Shown here: positions 17,402 to 24,570 of the stretch, one piece after another
Layout of the letters: every line of letters starts with the position of its first letter
How positions within the stretch are numbered: the stretch's first letter is position 1
Virus record (IMG/VR): IMGVR_UViG_3300005288_000003
Span: 1 to 64,000 of that record
DNA length: 64,000 nt
Source: a virus
Direction: 5' to 3' (one strand)
Notes under the pieces: generated by a model
Told to the model about the DNA's origin: nothing
Database searches by the model: none
The model's input: only the letters and a program-made list of their open reading frames with translations
Translations under genes and position numbers: made by a program

Positions 17402-17561
17402 CGTATACGTCCTTTTCGTGTAGGTTTTCGATAAACACTCGCCACATTGCAGGGCCAGTCGGTACAGCAGACACATCGTAGCCGAGAGGATCGGTCCTGT
17501 CAAACAGTTTCTGCACGAACTCTTGCATCTGTGTTTGTAGGAAGGCTTCCGTCACACGCAT
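17352..17561 (-). CDS. Hypothetical protein
   Basis: 69 residues, aromatic-rich C-terminus, no recognised motif. It overlaps the neighbouring ORFs at both ends, as is common in this compact run. Confidence 0.65.
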   Translation of the reverse strand: MRVTEAFLQTQMQEFVQKLFDRTDPLGYDVSAVPTGPAMWRVFIENLHEKDVYDVEYKDGWHWMRVLGS

Positions 17562-17731
17562 CGCATTTCTCCAATAGCTTCGGTGAGGTAGGATTGTAGT
17601 TGTGCGGCTTGTTCCATGTCAAGCATTATCGTTTCCTGACTCCCATGTGTGCCGTCTACTGCAATGAACAGGCGGTTGTCGAGTGTGTGAACCACTTCAA
17701 TGCGGCGGTCGTCTGATGTGTCGATAATCAT
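17552..17731 (-). CDS. Hypothetical small protein
   Basis: 59 residues from the ATG at 17731, which follows AAAGGAGAGACAC. The upstream part of the same frame runs through a terminator hairpin and is rejected. Mixed beta/alpha composition, no recognised family. Confidence 0.65.
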   Translation of the reverse strand: MIIDTSDDRRIEVVHTLDNRLFIAVDGTHGSQETIMLDMEQAAQLQSYLTEAIGEMRCV

Positions 17732-17752
17732 GTGTCTCTCCTTTCTTGAGGC

Positions 17753-17783
17753 GAAGAAAAGCCCCGCTGCATAAGCACGGGGC
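17753..17783 (-). terminator. Rho-independent terminator
   Basis: Leftward stem GCCCCGTGC-TTAT-GCAGCGGGGC (one bulge) followed by TTTTCTTC. It would end any transcript crossing the 300-bp gene-free region to its right. Confidence 0.85.
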
Positions 17784-18081
17784 CATTCAATTGTTTGTCC
17801 TGTCACCGGCAGCTCGGGGCACTGTCAGGGTCGATAGAATAACACCACTCAACCTGAATCCGAGATTCGATAATCTTTTCGCTTTCGACGTTACGTGGCT
17901 AATAGATTAGTCGTTGACGTTTGAAGCTTTGCCCTTTCATCGTTGATCTTTGACCGTAGTCACCGCGACATTTATCAGAATGTTTGGTTTAAAAGACCAG
18001 TTCTTAATAGGCTCCGAGCTTCACAGCCGCTCGGAATAGCTGATTCTAGTGAAGACAGTTCACCGGAACAAGACATAAACT
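17784..18081 (-). ncRNA. Gene-free structured stretch, candidate small RNA
   Basis: About 300 bp without a credible ORF between two leftward genes. On the minus strand it contains stem-loops, notably CCGAGC/GCTCGG, GTGAA/TTCAC and GGT/ACC around short loops, and it ends at a canonical terminator (17753-17783). This gives it the layout of a leftward noncoding RNA. No internal promoter is obvious, so it could simply be a 3' UTR of the gene at 18082. A 33-codon ORF inside has no ribosome site. Confidence 0.35.
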
Positions 18082-18696
18082 TTACACTTCTACTTTCGTA
18101 GTCGCGTTAACTTCCGACAGAGCGAAGTCCACTTCCAGAAGGAAGGCATCGATTTCGGCAGCCAGAGCATCAATGACCTTGGTCACGTCGCTTGGGTCAA
18201 GCACTTCTGCTTTGTTCTGAGCTTCGAACGGGCCAGTGATGGCTTTCAGTTCAGCTTCGTCAACCTTGCGGTCTTTACCCACAGCAGTGCGAATCAGGTC
18301 ATCCAGACGCTGTTGAACAGAAACGTTGGTACGTTCAACGAGGGCGATTTGCTGTGCCTGTTGTTGACGTAGTGTACCCAGCAGGGTCTGTTCCAGAGCG
18401 ATGGAGCTTTTACGCTCGATGGCTTCTGCTACAGTCTGAACCACACCAGCAATGGTCACGGTGGTCACAGCGTTCGAACGAACGATAGCTGCTTTCAGTG
18501 CCTTGCGTTGCTTGATCAGGTCTTGAACCGATTGGAGGTTTGCCTTCAAGATTTCAGAAATCTCTTGAGCTGGTTTGCCAGATGGGTGCTTACCGCCAAC
18601 TACGTTGGAAATGAATGCCTGAGCTGTGGTCCGTGCAATACGGTCGTTCAGGGATTTGACTTGTGCCAAAGCACGAGTTACGGAAATCTGTGTCAT
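18082..18696 (-). CDS. Hypothetical helical protein
   Basis: 204 residues, almost entirely helical. The opening VTRALAQVKSLNDRI and later AVTTVTIAGVVQTVAEAIERK faintly recall the DIP1984/septicolysin-like family, but this is a weak resemblance. It is the sole gene behind a strong promoter and is followed by the gene-free region, so it is probably made in quantity early. Confidence 0.8.
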   Translation of the reverse strand: MTQISVTRALAQVKSLNDRIARTTAQAFISNVVGGKHPSGKPAQEISEILKANLQSVQDLIKQRKALKAAIVRSNAVTTVTIAGVVQTVAEAIERKSSIALEQTLLGTLRQQQAQQIALVERTNVSVQQRLDDLIRTAVGKDRKVDEAELKAITGPFEAQNKAEVLDPSDVTKVIDALAAEIDAFLLEVDFALSEVNATTKVEV

Positions 18697-18732
18697 TGTC
18701 TTTCTCTCCTTTGTTTGTCTTTGTATTGGGCC

Positions 18733-18760
18733 ATTCTACACTAGAACAGCCCGTTGTCAA
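18733..18760 (-). promoter_or_regulatory. Sigma70-type promoter
   Basis: Leftward TTGACA (18760-18755), 16-bp spacer, TAGAAT (18738-18733) followed by GGCC. The leader is short and unstructured before the gene at 18696. Confidence 0.9.
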
Positions 18761-18769
18761 CGACTATTT

Positions 18770-19000
18770 TCAATCGAGGACGATTTTGATGTCATGACGG
18801 TACACCAGATCACCATCACGGTACAGCTCGACTTGCGAACGTGCGTAGTTCAGGTACAGGGTGTCAGCACCGTGGAACATGTAGGCCAGACGGAAATCAC
18901 AGTTATAGAACTGTACGCCTTCCTCAGTTTCATCCCAACCCTCGTAGCTGTCGATGAAAGCCTTTTCGATGCCCAGTGCCGAACGATAAATGCGAGACAT
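18770..19000 (-). CDS. Hypothetical protein
   Basis: 76 residues, beta-rich, no recognised motif. Its end lies directly before the promoter at 18733-18760. It shares one base with the preceding gene's stop. Confidence 0.75.
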   Translation of the reverse strand: MSRIYRSALGIEKAFIDSYEGWDETEEGVQFYNCDFRLAYMFHGADTLYLNYARSQVELYRDGDLVYRHDIKIVLD

Positions 19001-19290
19001 TATTGTTGCTCCTTTTCAATTAATCGGTAGATGGTGTTGCGAGTTTCGATGAAATGCTCATCGCCCACAGTAAACATTTGCTTCACTGTCGAAGTACGAA
19101 CAGGATCGCCATCACGGAAGATGCCACGACTGTCGTTGAAGATGAAGCCATGAGCAACAGTGTGCCCCGGAAACATCGTGGTGTCAAGCGACTTGAACAC
19201 CATGTCAGCAACGAACTTGTCTTCTGGCAGAGCATCCAGTGGAAGAATCCGCCAGCTCATACCTTCAAACACTTCACGTGCGGGGCTCAT
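19000..19290 (-). CDS. Hypothetical protein
   Basis: 96 residues, mixed fold, unrecognised. The ATG overlaps the upstream stop (ATGA). An internal ATG at codon 11 is possible. Confidence 0.7.
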   Translation of the reverse strand: MSPAREVFEGMSWRILPLDALPEDKFVADMVFKSLDTTMFPGHTVAHGFIFNDSRGIFRDGDPVRTSTVKQMFTVGDEHFIETRNTIYRLIEKEQQ

Positions 19291-19643
19291 ACAGCAGCCA
19301 CCGGCAGGTCAGCTAGACGTGCTTCCAGTTCGTCAGTGAAGTAGGTCTTGCCGAACAGAACAGTCTTTGGACGCTCCTTGAGCTTGTGACCAACAACAGT
19401 CAACGTGTTCACGAAAGTGAAGGACATTTCCTTGTAACTCGTGCTACGCTCGAAGAACGAGTCAGAGTTGTCCCAACCGATTGCACCGCTCGGTTCAACG
19501 AACAAATACTTGGCATCGAGTTGCTTGGCCTTTTTACCGTCGTATTTCCAACGGCAGCCCTGAGTGAACAGGAACTCTTGAACCGCTTGAGACTGTGCAG
19601 CGTTTTGCAGTTTGATTTTGATGCTACGGAATTCATTGGACAT
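19287..19643 (-). CDS. Hypothetical protein
   Basis: 118 residues from the ATG at 19643, preceded by AAAGGAGAACAAC. The frame is open further upstream, but that part lies inside the HAD gene in another frame. No recognised motif. Mixed alpha/beta. Confidence 0.75.
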   Translation of the reverse strand: MSNEFRSIKIKLQNAAQSQAVQEFLFTQGCRWKYDGKKAKQLDAKYLFVEPSGAIGWDNSDSFFERSTSYKEMSFTFVNTLTVVGHKLKERPKTVLFGKTYFTDELEARLADLPVAAV

Positions 19644-20019
19644 GTTGTTCTCCTTTAGGTCGATTTGGTGCATCTTGTACGATAGCCAGAGGATTGTCGT
19701 CAATCCAGATGTCCACCCTGATGCCTTTAGCTGCCATGTAATCTTGTTTGGCTTGCAGAGAAGTGTAGTACACTGCGAAACCCCTGTCAACAAGAAATTG
19801 TAAATCTTCTGGATACGTTTTCGGTGTACGCCATGTGACAATCACCACATGATAACCCAGTCGTTCCAATAGAGTCAACACTTGAAGCCAGCCAGACTCA
19901 TTATCGCTGATGGTTTCGTCGAAGTCAACACCAATGATCTTCGGTTCTGCCATCATGAATTCCTGACGGCTCCACGGATTGAATCCACCGAGCATGGGAG
20001 CAACTTGCATATCCATCAT
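19633..20019 (-). CDS. HAD-like phosphatase
   Basis: 128 residues with the HAD motif I VDFDETISD (D32-x-D34-x-T36), motif II-type Thr in VIVTWRT and a terminal acidic motif IDDNP. It resembles small phage HAD proteins (5'-nucleotidase or polynucleotide phosphatase-like). The substrate is unknown. GGAGG lies five bases before the ATG. With the RNA ligase of the neighbouring rightward operon it could contribute to RNA end repair, but that is inference. Confidence 0.82.
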   Translation of the reverse strand: MMDMQVAPMLGGFNPWSRQEFMMAEPKIIGVDFDETISDNESGWLQVLTLLERLGYHVVIVTWRTPKTYPEDLQFLVDRGFAVYYTSLQAKQDYMAAKGIRVDIWIDDNPLAIVQDAPNRPKGEQHVQ

Positions 20020-20210
20020 TGGAACCTCCGCATGGAACTTTCCAGTTCACGAATCAAACCTTCACTGCTCACCTTCTGCAAGATACGCCCAGCGTAGTCT
20101 TGGTTCGTCTCGTGTGAAGCCTGTGGCATGTGTAGGTTGAGGTCTTGCAGAACAGTCATACGTTCGCTCACTCGAAGTTGGAAAAATGCTAGCGCTAATG
20201 CCCTGTTCAT
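20016..20210 (-). CDS. Hypothetical protein
   Basis: 64 residues from the ATG at 20210 (GGGAG six bases upstream), overlapping the upstream TGA. Helical, unrecognised. Confidence 0.7.
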   Translation of the reverse strand: MNRALALAFFQLRVSERMTVLQDLNLHMPQASHETNQDYAGRILQKVSSEGLIRELESSMRRFQ

Positions 20211-20344
20211 TGAAATCTCCCGTTTTTGTATTTGAGAACCTTGTGCATTCGCATGCACTCGAATTGTGTGCCGACAAGGCTACCACTTCCGGCAGCTTTC
20301 TTGCAAGCTATTTCTTTGTCTTCATGCAGGCTTGTCGTAGGCAT
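20207..20344 (-). CDS. Small Cys-containing protein
   Basis: About 45 residues (KEIACKKAAGSGSLVGTQFEC motif). The TGA overlaps the next ATG and the start overlaps the end of the papain-like gene. Looks like a conserved small phage protein, but the function is unknown. Confidence 0.55.
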   Translation of the reverse strand: MPTTSLHEDKEIACKKAAGSGSLVGTQFECMRMHKVLKYKNGRFQ

Positions 20345-20762
20345 CAGGGTAAAGTGCAGCAGGATACACACGATAAGCTTTCTGCACCATCCTGCGAGGC
20401 TTGTGGCTATGGTCATGAATCACTCCATCAATAACGGCCAACGCATGACCACGAACAAATACCCAGTAGCGACCCACTGGATGTGCGAGACAAAACTTCT
20501 CCAGAGAGATTTTATTGTCTTCTGTGTACGGGCCAGCCCGCATCTTCGTCTTTGGGCAGCGCTGCATAGCCTGTTCACGGCCTATGTCATACGGCACACC
20601 ACGACGTGGTTTCCGCTTGAACTGTGTCTTCATATGATGATGGGCAGCTTCGTAGGGAGCGTCCCACACAGTAGCGAAGCTCACAACCATGCAGTCACGA
20701 GTCTCACGATACTTCTTGCGTATCTCCTTGAATTGCTCCCAGTTGTCGATCCAATCTGCCAA
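20322..20762 (-). CDS. Papain-like (C39/C70-type) putative cysteine protease
   Basis: 146 residues. The order of a possible catalytic Cys (RDCMVVSFATV, near residue 24), His in FVRGHALAVIDG and a following Asp matches a phage papain-fold family often seen among early genes. Such proteins could cleave or deubiquitinate-like modify host proteins, but activity is unproven. The start is a TTG at 20762 with GGAGG six bases upstream, and the gene overlaps the preceding one by 59 bases. Confidence 0.65.
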   Translation of the reverse strand: MADWIDNWEQFKEIRKKYRETRDCMVVSFATVWDAPYEAAHHHMKTQFKRKPRRGVPYDIGREQAMQRCPKTKMRAGPYTEDNKISLEKFCLAHPVGRYWVFVRGHALAVIDGVIHDHSHKPRRMVQKAYRVYPAALYPDAYDKPA

Positions 20763-20895
20763 TCTCGGCCTCCAGTTCGCGTATGCGATAGCGTTTGATG
20801 ATGTTCTGCTTCACGGACTCTGCGTGTATCAAAGAGTCGTAGAACGACACATGCACGGTGATCCAGTCAAGCTCTGCTTGAAGACTGCTGTTCAT
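20704..20895 (-). CDS. Small coiled-coil protein
   Basis: 63 residues. The C-terminal half (RIRELEAEIGRLDRQL) is a good coiled-coil heptad. The ATG overlaps the upstream TGA, which supports its being real despite the 59-base overlap with the papain-like gene. Confidence 0.6.
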   Translation of the reverse strand: MNSSLQAELDWITVHVSFYDSLIHAESVKQNIIKRYRIRELEAEIGRLDRQLGAIQGDTQEVS

Positions 20896-21044
20896 TCCAC
20901 TCTCATTCTTTCAATGAATTTGAGCCACCGAGCATACGCTGCTTCTGGACCCTTGTCAAACGAATGTAGGCCAAGACCAACACATTCGTACAACCCATGC
21001 TTCCAATATCTGATACGAGGCTTCGCCCCTTGTTCTCGGTTCAT
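20892..21044 (-). CDS. Small phage protein (W-rich, 50 aa)
   Basis: 50 codons (MNREQGAKPRIRYWK... ending FIERMRVE). Its ATG overlaps the stop of the upstream gene and its TGA overlaps the next start, both ATGA-type couplings. The pattern (RYWKHGLYECVGLG....AYARWLKF) resembles a common small phage protein of unknown role. Confidence 0.7.
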   Translation of the reverse strand: MNREQGAKPRIRYWKHGLYECVGLGLHSFDKGPEAAYARWLKFIERMRVE

Positions 21045-21202
21045 CGCGGCCATGCCTTATGTGAAGTGTAGTTGTGGAAGCGGAGGGAAGGCTTGCTGTA
21101 GCCTGTCAACGCCATGAGCGGGTGAGCAATCGCGTCATGCACAAATGCCCAACCCTTGTTCTCTTTCTGGTTATCACAAATCTTGTTTGGATCGGTCTTC
21201 AT
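21041..21202 (-). CDS. Small phage protein (53 aa)
   Basis: 53 residues from the ATG at 21202 (GGTGG upstream). GWAFVHDAIAHPLMALTG...SLRFHNYTS is a pattern I have seen in small phage proteins of unknown role. It overlaps the upstream gene by 29 bases and the next by ATGA. Confidence 0.65.
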   Translation of the reverse strand: MKTDPNKICDNQKENKGWAFVHDAIAHPLMALTGYSKPSLRFHNYTSHKAWPR

Positions 21203-21521
21203 CAAACCACCCCAGTGCATAAGTGACACAGCCTTTGCAGAGTTTTGCAGTGGCTGATTCGTAGTCTTGTGGTTGTCCAACTTCGATAACCTCTTCGAAC
21301 TGGCCGTCGCATTCATCACAGCGACATGCAGTCCATGTTGGGTTGCCGATAGCCATATCAACGAAATCAGCAGAAGGGTTTGAACCGAGAGCTTTCAGGT
21401 CTTCGTAGATGGTCCGTTTCCCGTCATCATACCGCCATTGGTTATTGCGTTTGTCGAAGTAGGTTTCGTACCAACGATCAGCTACGCCCTTTGCCAGATC
21501 ATCCCGTCGTATCATGTGCAT
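21174..21521 (-). CDS. Zinc-ribbon-like hypothetical protein
   Basis: 115 residues from the ATG at 21521 (GGGAG seven bases upstream). Two Cys pairs (CRCDEC and LCKGC) suggest a zinc ribbon in the C-terminal half. The target is unknown. Confidence 0.7.
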   Translation of the reverse strand: MHMIRRDDLAKGVADRWYETYFDKRNNQWRYDDGKRTIYEDLKALGSNPSADFVDMAIGNPTWTACRCDECDGQFEEVIEVGQPQDYESATAKLCKGCVTYALGWFDEDRSKQDL

Positions 21522-21685
21522 TTCAACACTCCCACGATGTTGACCTGTTCGCCGGCGGCTTCGGATTTCACTCGGTCGATGAACGACAGGAAATGATACC
21601 CGTTCTTCCGGCTCCACGCAAGCACTGGCTCGTTTCCGAGGTGCTTCCGTAGCGTGTATTCTTCGAAATCATTGAGGTTGTACAT
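21512..21685 (-). CDS. Hypothetical small protein
   Basis: 57 residues from the ATG at 21685 (AAAGGAGAACAGC upstream). No recognised motif. It overlaps both neighbours slightly. Confidence 0.7.
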   Translation of the reverse strand: MYNLNDFEEYTLRKHLGNEPVLAWSRKNGYHFLSFIDRVKSEAAGEQVNIVGVLKCT

Positions 21686-21998
21686 GCTGTTCTCCTTTGG
21701 CCCATTCAATTGCTTTCACGAGGACATCCCCGTGGCATGCTTGAGGCGCACAATAGCAAGCCAACCGTTTCCCGTCAAGCTCTATTAGCATTTCTTTTGT
21801 AACCACATGACACTGAATCAGCTTCCACAGGTTCTGTTTATAGGCAGCTACAGCTTCTTCACGTGTTGCCACCTTCACATCTGCCTTCGTTCCTTCTTTG
21901 TGGCTGTATGGATTGCCCCAGCGGCTACCACGTCCGATGTATACAATGTCGGGATCATCCATGCACACCTTGTATTTGTTCACAACTGTTGCTGTCAT
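21669..21998 (-). CDS. DUF4326-family protein
   Basis: 109 residues. VYIGRGSRWGNPY, REEAVAAYK and LACYCAPQACHGDVL are the hallmarks of DUF4326, a family found in phages and bacteria without a firm function. The start at 21998 follows ACAGGAGAAGCATC. It is the first gene behind the structured leader at 21999-22305. Confidence 0.85.
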   Translation of the reverse strand: MTATVVNKYKVCMDDPDIVYIGRGSRWGNPYSHKEGTKADVKVATREEAVAAYKQNLWKLIQCHVVTKEMLIELDGKRLACYCAPQACHGDVLVKAIEWAKGEQHVQPQ

Positions 21999-22219
21999 GA
22001 TGCTTCTCCTGTGTAGATGAGTTTCGTAGTGGAGGCAAACCTGTCCCATAGCTCGCCATACAGATGTTCTCTGCCTCGACGTGCTATGAGGTTCACCTTC
22101 CGACGTTCTCGTGTAGATTGAGATCGTGAGCGGGCAGCATGTGCTGCAAGCGGCTGAGAGCCTTCCTCTATATAGAGTGTTCCATACGGAGTCGTCGCCA
22201 GACTGTTCTCTCATTCAAC
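21999..22219 (-). other. Untranslated, hairpin-rich leader of the DUF4326 operon
   Basis: The leftward transcript from 22306 has about 300 nt before its first good gene. This part contains the perfect palindrome CTCTATATAGAG and the hairpin GCAGCA-CA-TGCTGC. An in-frame extension of the DUF4326 ORF runs through it, but its residues look non-coding. No other gene is seen. Confidence 0.6.
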
Positions 22220-22305
22220 CTCAGCTGCCCCTCTGGCTATCCTCTTCGTAGGGCGTGTACCGTTCAGCCGGTGAGCGAGCCGTAGCTGACATGTCTCTCT
22301 GAACG
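22220..22305 (-). ncRNA. Structured leader RNA, copy B (two stem-loops at the transcript 5' end)
   Basis: Read leftward: P1 CGTTCAG/CTGAACG (22305-22299 with 22267-22261) encloses conserved AGAGACATGTC, a hairpin AGC-TACG-GCT and CGCTCACCGG. A six-base linker follows, then a second stem GCCC/GGGC (22254-22227) with GAAGAGGAT in its loop, then AGCTGAG. The same plan and the same unpaired sequences recur at 57978-58060, with compensating changes in P1 and in the inner hairpin. P1 begins at about +1 of the promoter at 22313-22340. Function unknown; an antiterminator (put-like) or other cis-acting leader is the leading idea. Confidence 0.75.
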
Positions 22306-22312
22306 TGGGGAC

Positions 22313-22340
22313 ATTCTATATGGGAAATTTATTTTGTCAA
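22313..22340 (-). promoter_or_regulatory. Leftward promoter of the divergent pair (early, leftward)
   Basis: TTGACA (22340-22335), 16-bp spacer, TAGAAT (22318-22313). Its -35 is five bases from the -35 of the rightward promoter, so the two polymerases would compete or share a regulator. Confidence 0.9.
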
Positions 22341-22345
22341 GGGTG

Positions 22346-22373
22346 TTGACAGCTTCCAGATAATCGGTAGAAT
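22346..22373 (+). promoter_or_regulatory. Rightward promoter of the divergent pair
   Basis: TTGACA (22346-22351), 16-bp spacer, TAGAAT (22368-22373) followed by GGCC. It serves the short rightward RNA ligase operon. Confidence 0.9.
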
Positions 22374-22404
22374 GGCCGACATCACAAACAACGGAGGAAA
22401 CACA

Positions 22405-22773
22405 ATGAACCCTGTAACTGTCAAATCGATCTACGGCAAAACCATCAAGTTCGAAGATGATGCAATGCAAACTGGTCGTATCTCTGTCACTGTCCGAGAC
22501 AGTAGCGGTGAACAAGTCCGCAACATGATCTTCACTGCCACTGAACTGGCAAGGCTTACTGCTGAACTGGCTCCAGTGAAATCGGATAAGGGCGTGTTCT
22601 TCCTGCTGCGTCAACGCGTTGGCAATCCCCTGAAAGTGAAGACGTGCTTTGCTGGCGTGACAACCACTAAGGAATACACCAGCCGTTGCGAAGCAGAACG
22701 GTCTGCAAAATCACTGAACGAGCAGTATGGTTTGAAGTGGAACTACTTCGTCGTCGAAAAGGGGGCTGTATAA
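22405..22773 (+). CDS. Hypothetical protein, first gene of the RNA ligase operon
   Basis: 122 residues from the ATG at 22405, which has CGGAGGAAACACA upstream. An earlier ATG at 22372 overlaps the -10 box and is rejected. No recognised domain. Its TAA overlaps the ATG of the RNA ligase gene. Confidence 0.75.
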   Translation: MNPVTVKSIYGKTIKFEDDAMQTGRISVTVRDSSGEQVRNMIFTATELARLTAELAPVKSDKGVFFLLRQRVGNPLKVKTCFAGVTTTKEYTSRCEAERSAKSLNEQYGLKWNYFVVEKGAV

Positions 22774-23919
22774 TGTCTGAACGTAAACTGGCTCGTGTTG
22801 TAATCATCGATTCGCTTCACCCGATCAAAGGCAAGGATCGTATCGAACTGGCTATGGTTGGTGGCTGGCAAGTCATCGTGCAGAAAGGTTTGTACGAAGT
22901 AGGTTCGAAGGCGATGTTCTTCGAAGTTGACTCGCTGATCCCAATTGAGTCGCCTGCTGGTGCGTCTCTGGCTGGCATTTCGTCTAAACTGAAACACGTG
23001 ATCGATGGCCAGCACAGACGCTCGGATCAAGACCATGAAGATGGCTGGTACGCTGTCGCAGGGCTTCTGTGTCCCACTGGCGGAAGTTGGTGCAAGTGAA
23101 GGTTGCAGCGTTGACTCTGACTTCACCAAAACGCTTGGTATCATTAAGTATGAAGCTCAGGCAGAGAAAGACAGCATCGCTGGTGGTACTGGCGTGAAGA
23201 GCGGCACTAGCGCTTTGGGCTTCCCGAAAATGATCCCGAAGACTGATCAGACTCGTGTACAGAACATTCCTGTGCAGTTTGACGCTGCTCGTGATGCGGG
23301 TGAACTGTTCGAGAAGAGCTTCAAGCTCGATGGTAGTTCGCTCACTGCATTTCTGTACAAAGGTGTGCCGGGTGTTGCCTCGCGTAACGTTGGCTTCCGT
23401 TTGCAGTCTGTGAACAAAGGCTTCGTGCAAACCGTCAAAGACTGGTGGAAGCAAGTGAAGCAACGCGGTATTCGTCGTGCGAATTGGGAACCTCAGTTCA
23501 AGGCAGACGACAACCAATTCACACAAGCTGCACAAGAATCTGGTGTTCTGACTGCGTTGGTTCGTGAGAACCGTAACCTCGCTTTCCAAGGTGAGTTGGT
23601 TGGCCCATCGATTCAGAAGAACTTCGAGGGCGTGGAGCAGAACGAGCTGTACATTTACGACGTGTACGATATCGATGCACAGAAATACCTTCTGCCTGCT
23701 GAGCGTCAAGCTCTGTGTGCGAAGTATGGCCTGAAACATGTGCCACTGGCATCGACTCACGCTGTTACCTTGCCTGTTGACGTAGCAACTGCTATCGTTG
23801 ATGCTGATGGTCCATCGGGTCTTAATGGCAAGTACCGTGAAGGCTTCGTGTACAAATCGATGACCCGAGACTTCTCGTTCAAGGTGATCAGCAACGCTTA
23901 CTTGCTCAAGGAGGAATGA
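22773..23919 (+). pseudogene. RNA ligase (DRB0094-like) split by a single-base frameshift
   Basis: The first frame (22773-23099) encodes the N-terminal part (MSERKLARVVIIDSLHPI...GWQVIVQKG...VFFEVDS pattern) of the RNA ligase family typified by DRB0094. The second frame (to 23919) carries the nucleotidyltransferase: motif I KLDGSS, motif III AFQGELVGP, motif IV EGFVYKS and motif V SFKVISNAYL. Homology passes from one frame to the other near 23005-23020 (gatggccagcacagac), as if one base had been inserted. The intact protein would have about 381 residues and would join RNA ends. An ATG at 23005 could still give a catalytic fragment. It could be a sequencing error, true decay or recoding. Confidence 0.8.
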
Positions 23920-23920
23920 A

Positions 23921-24088
23921 ATGGGCTCTGTGATTCTGTGGATGTTCCTGTACGGCAGTCCTCGTGACTATGTGCAACCTGAGCGTTTCTCTTCTGTAGA
24001 AGCATGTGAAGCTTTTGTTGTACAAGTCAAGCGTGTCCCAAATACAGACTTTAAGGTGCAGGGTCACGTCTGCTTCCAAGACTTCTAA
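23921..24088 (+). CDS. Small hypothetical protein
   Basis: 55 codons (MGSVILWMFLYGSPRDY... ending VQGHVCFQDF) directly behind the RNA ligase gene, with AAGGAGGAATGAA before the ATG. It is followed by a terminator. No family is recognised. Confidence 0.75.
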   Translation: MGSVILWMFLYGSPRDYVQPERFSSVEACEAFVVQVKRVPNTDFKVQGHVCFQDF

Positions 24089-24102
24089 TATAGCAGAAAC
24101 AA

Positions 24103-24141
24103 AGAAGCCCGCCACGGTTAATACGTTGAGCGGGCTTCTCT
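24103..24141. terminator. Bidirectional terminator between convergent genes
   Basis: Perfect 10-bp arms AGAAGCCCGC/GCGGGCTTCT with T-rich sequence to the right. It separates the rightward RNA ligase operon from the leftward GIY-YIG gene and overlaps the 3' end of the latter. Confidence 0.85.
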
Positions 24142-24525
24142 TGCTTCTTCTTCGGTGTAGTAGTAGCCGATGTGGATCTTCTTACCCTTTTGGTGAAGAT
24201 ATGCCCTCCACGGTTTTGGCCTTCCCTTGCAGAACATCACACCAGTACCTCCACGCTTGGCTGACCGGAGTCTTCTAGCGGGATGTACCGTATCATTCCA
24301 ACGGGGATTATGCTCTGCAATCAGGGCAGTTTCTCGGTCGAGTGCATCTTGCTCCAGTTCAAATGTTTCAGCTATTTGAACATCCATTGCAACACCTTCA
24401 AAGTGTGCTTTGTTTAAGTAGTAGTTGTGGCTAGTTCCAGAGTTTACATGCTCGAACCGTCTACCACTTCCTTTACCGATGTAAACAATCTCTTCGCCGA
24501 TTCTGGCGATATATACGTAGTACAT
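24118..24525 (-). CDS. GIY-YIG homing endonuclease with AP2-like tail
   Basis: 135 residues. The N-terminus MYYVYIARIGEEIVYIGKG is the GIY-YIG motif, followed by an Arg in GRRFEHV and the catalytic Glu region (ETALIAEHNP). The C-terminus (PWRAYLHQKGKKIHIGYYYTEEEAREAR) resembles an AP2-type DNA-binding repeat. It stands alone between the RNA ligase operon and the lysis genes. Confidence 0.9.
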   Translation of the reverse strand: MYYVYIARIGEEIVYIGKGSGRRFEHVNSGTSHNYYLNKAHFEGVAMDVQIAETFELEQDALDRETALIAEHNPRWNDTVHPARRLRSAKRGGTGVMFCKGRPKPWRAYLHQKGKKIHIGYYYTEEEAREARSTY

Positions 24526-24544
24526 TTCAACTCCTTTAAAATAA

Positions 24545-24570
24545 ATACCCGCAACACTACCGTGTGCGGG
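24545..24570 (-). terminator. Terminator of the lysis/structural transcript
   Basis: Leftward stem CCCGCACAC...GTGTTGCGGG followed by TATTTATTTT, overlapping the last codons of the gene at 24557. Confidence 0.8.

Noticed and set aside
18000-18050. tRNA-like fold in the 17784-18081 gap
   Set aside because: Hairpins are present, but there is no acceptor stem, CCA or TTC loop.
21999-22214. N-terminal extension of the DUF4326 ORF back to 22214
   Set aside because: The residues look non-coding, the conserved domain begins at 21998 with a good ribosome site, and the segment is leader RNA.
22984-23760. 258-codon leftward ORF opposite the RNA ligase
   Set aside because: Antisense shadow. The sense strand shows ligase motifs.
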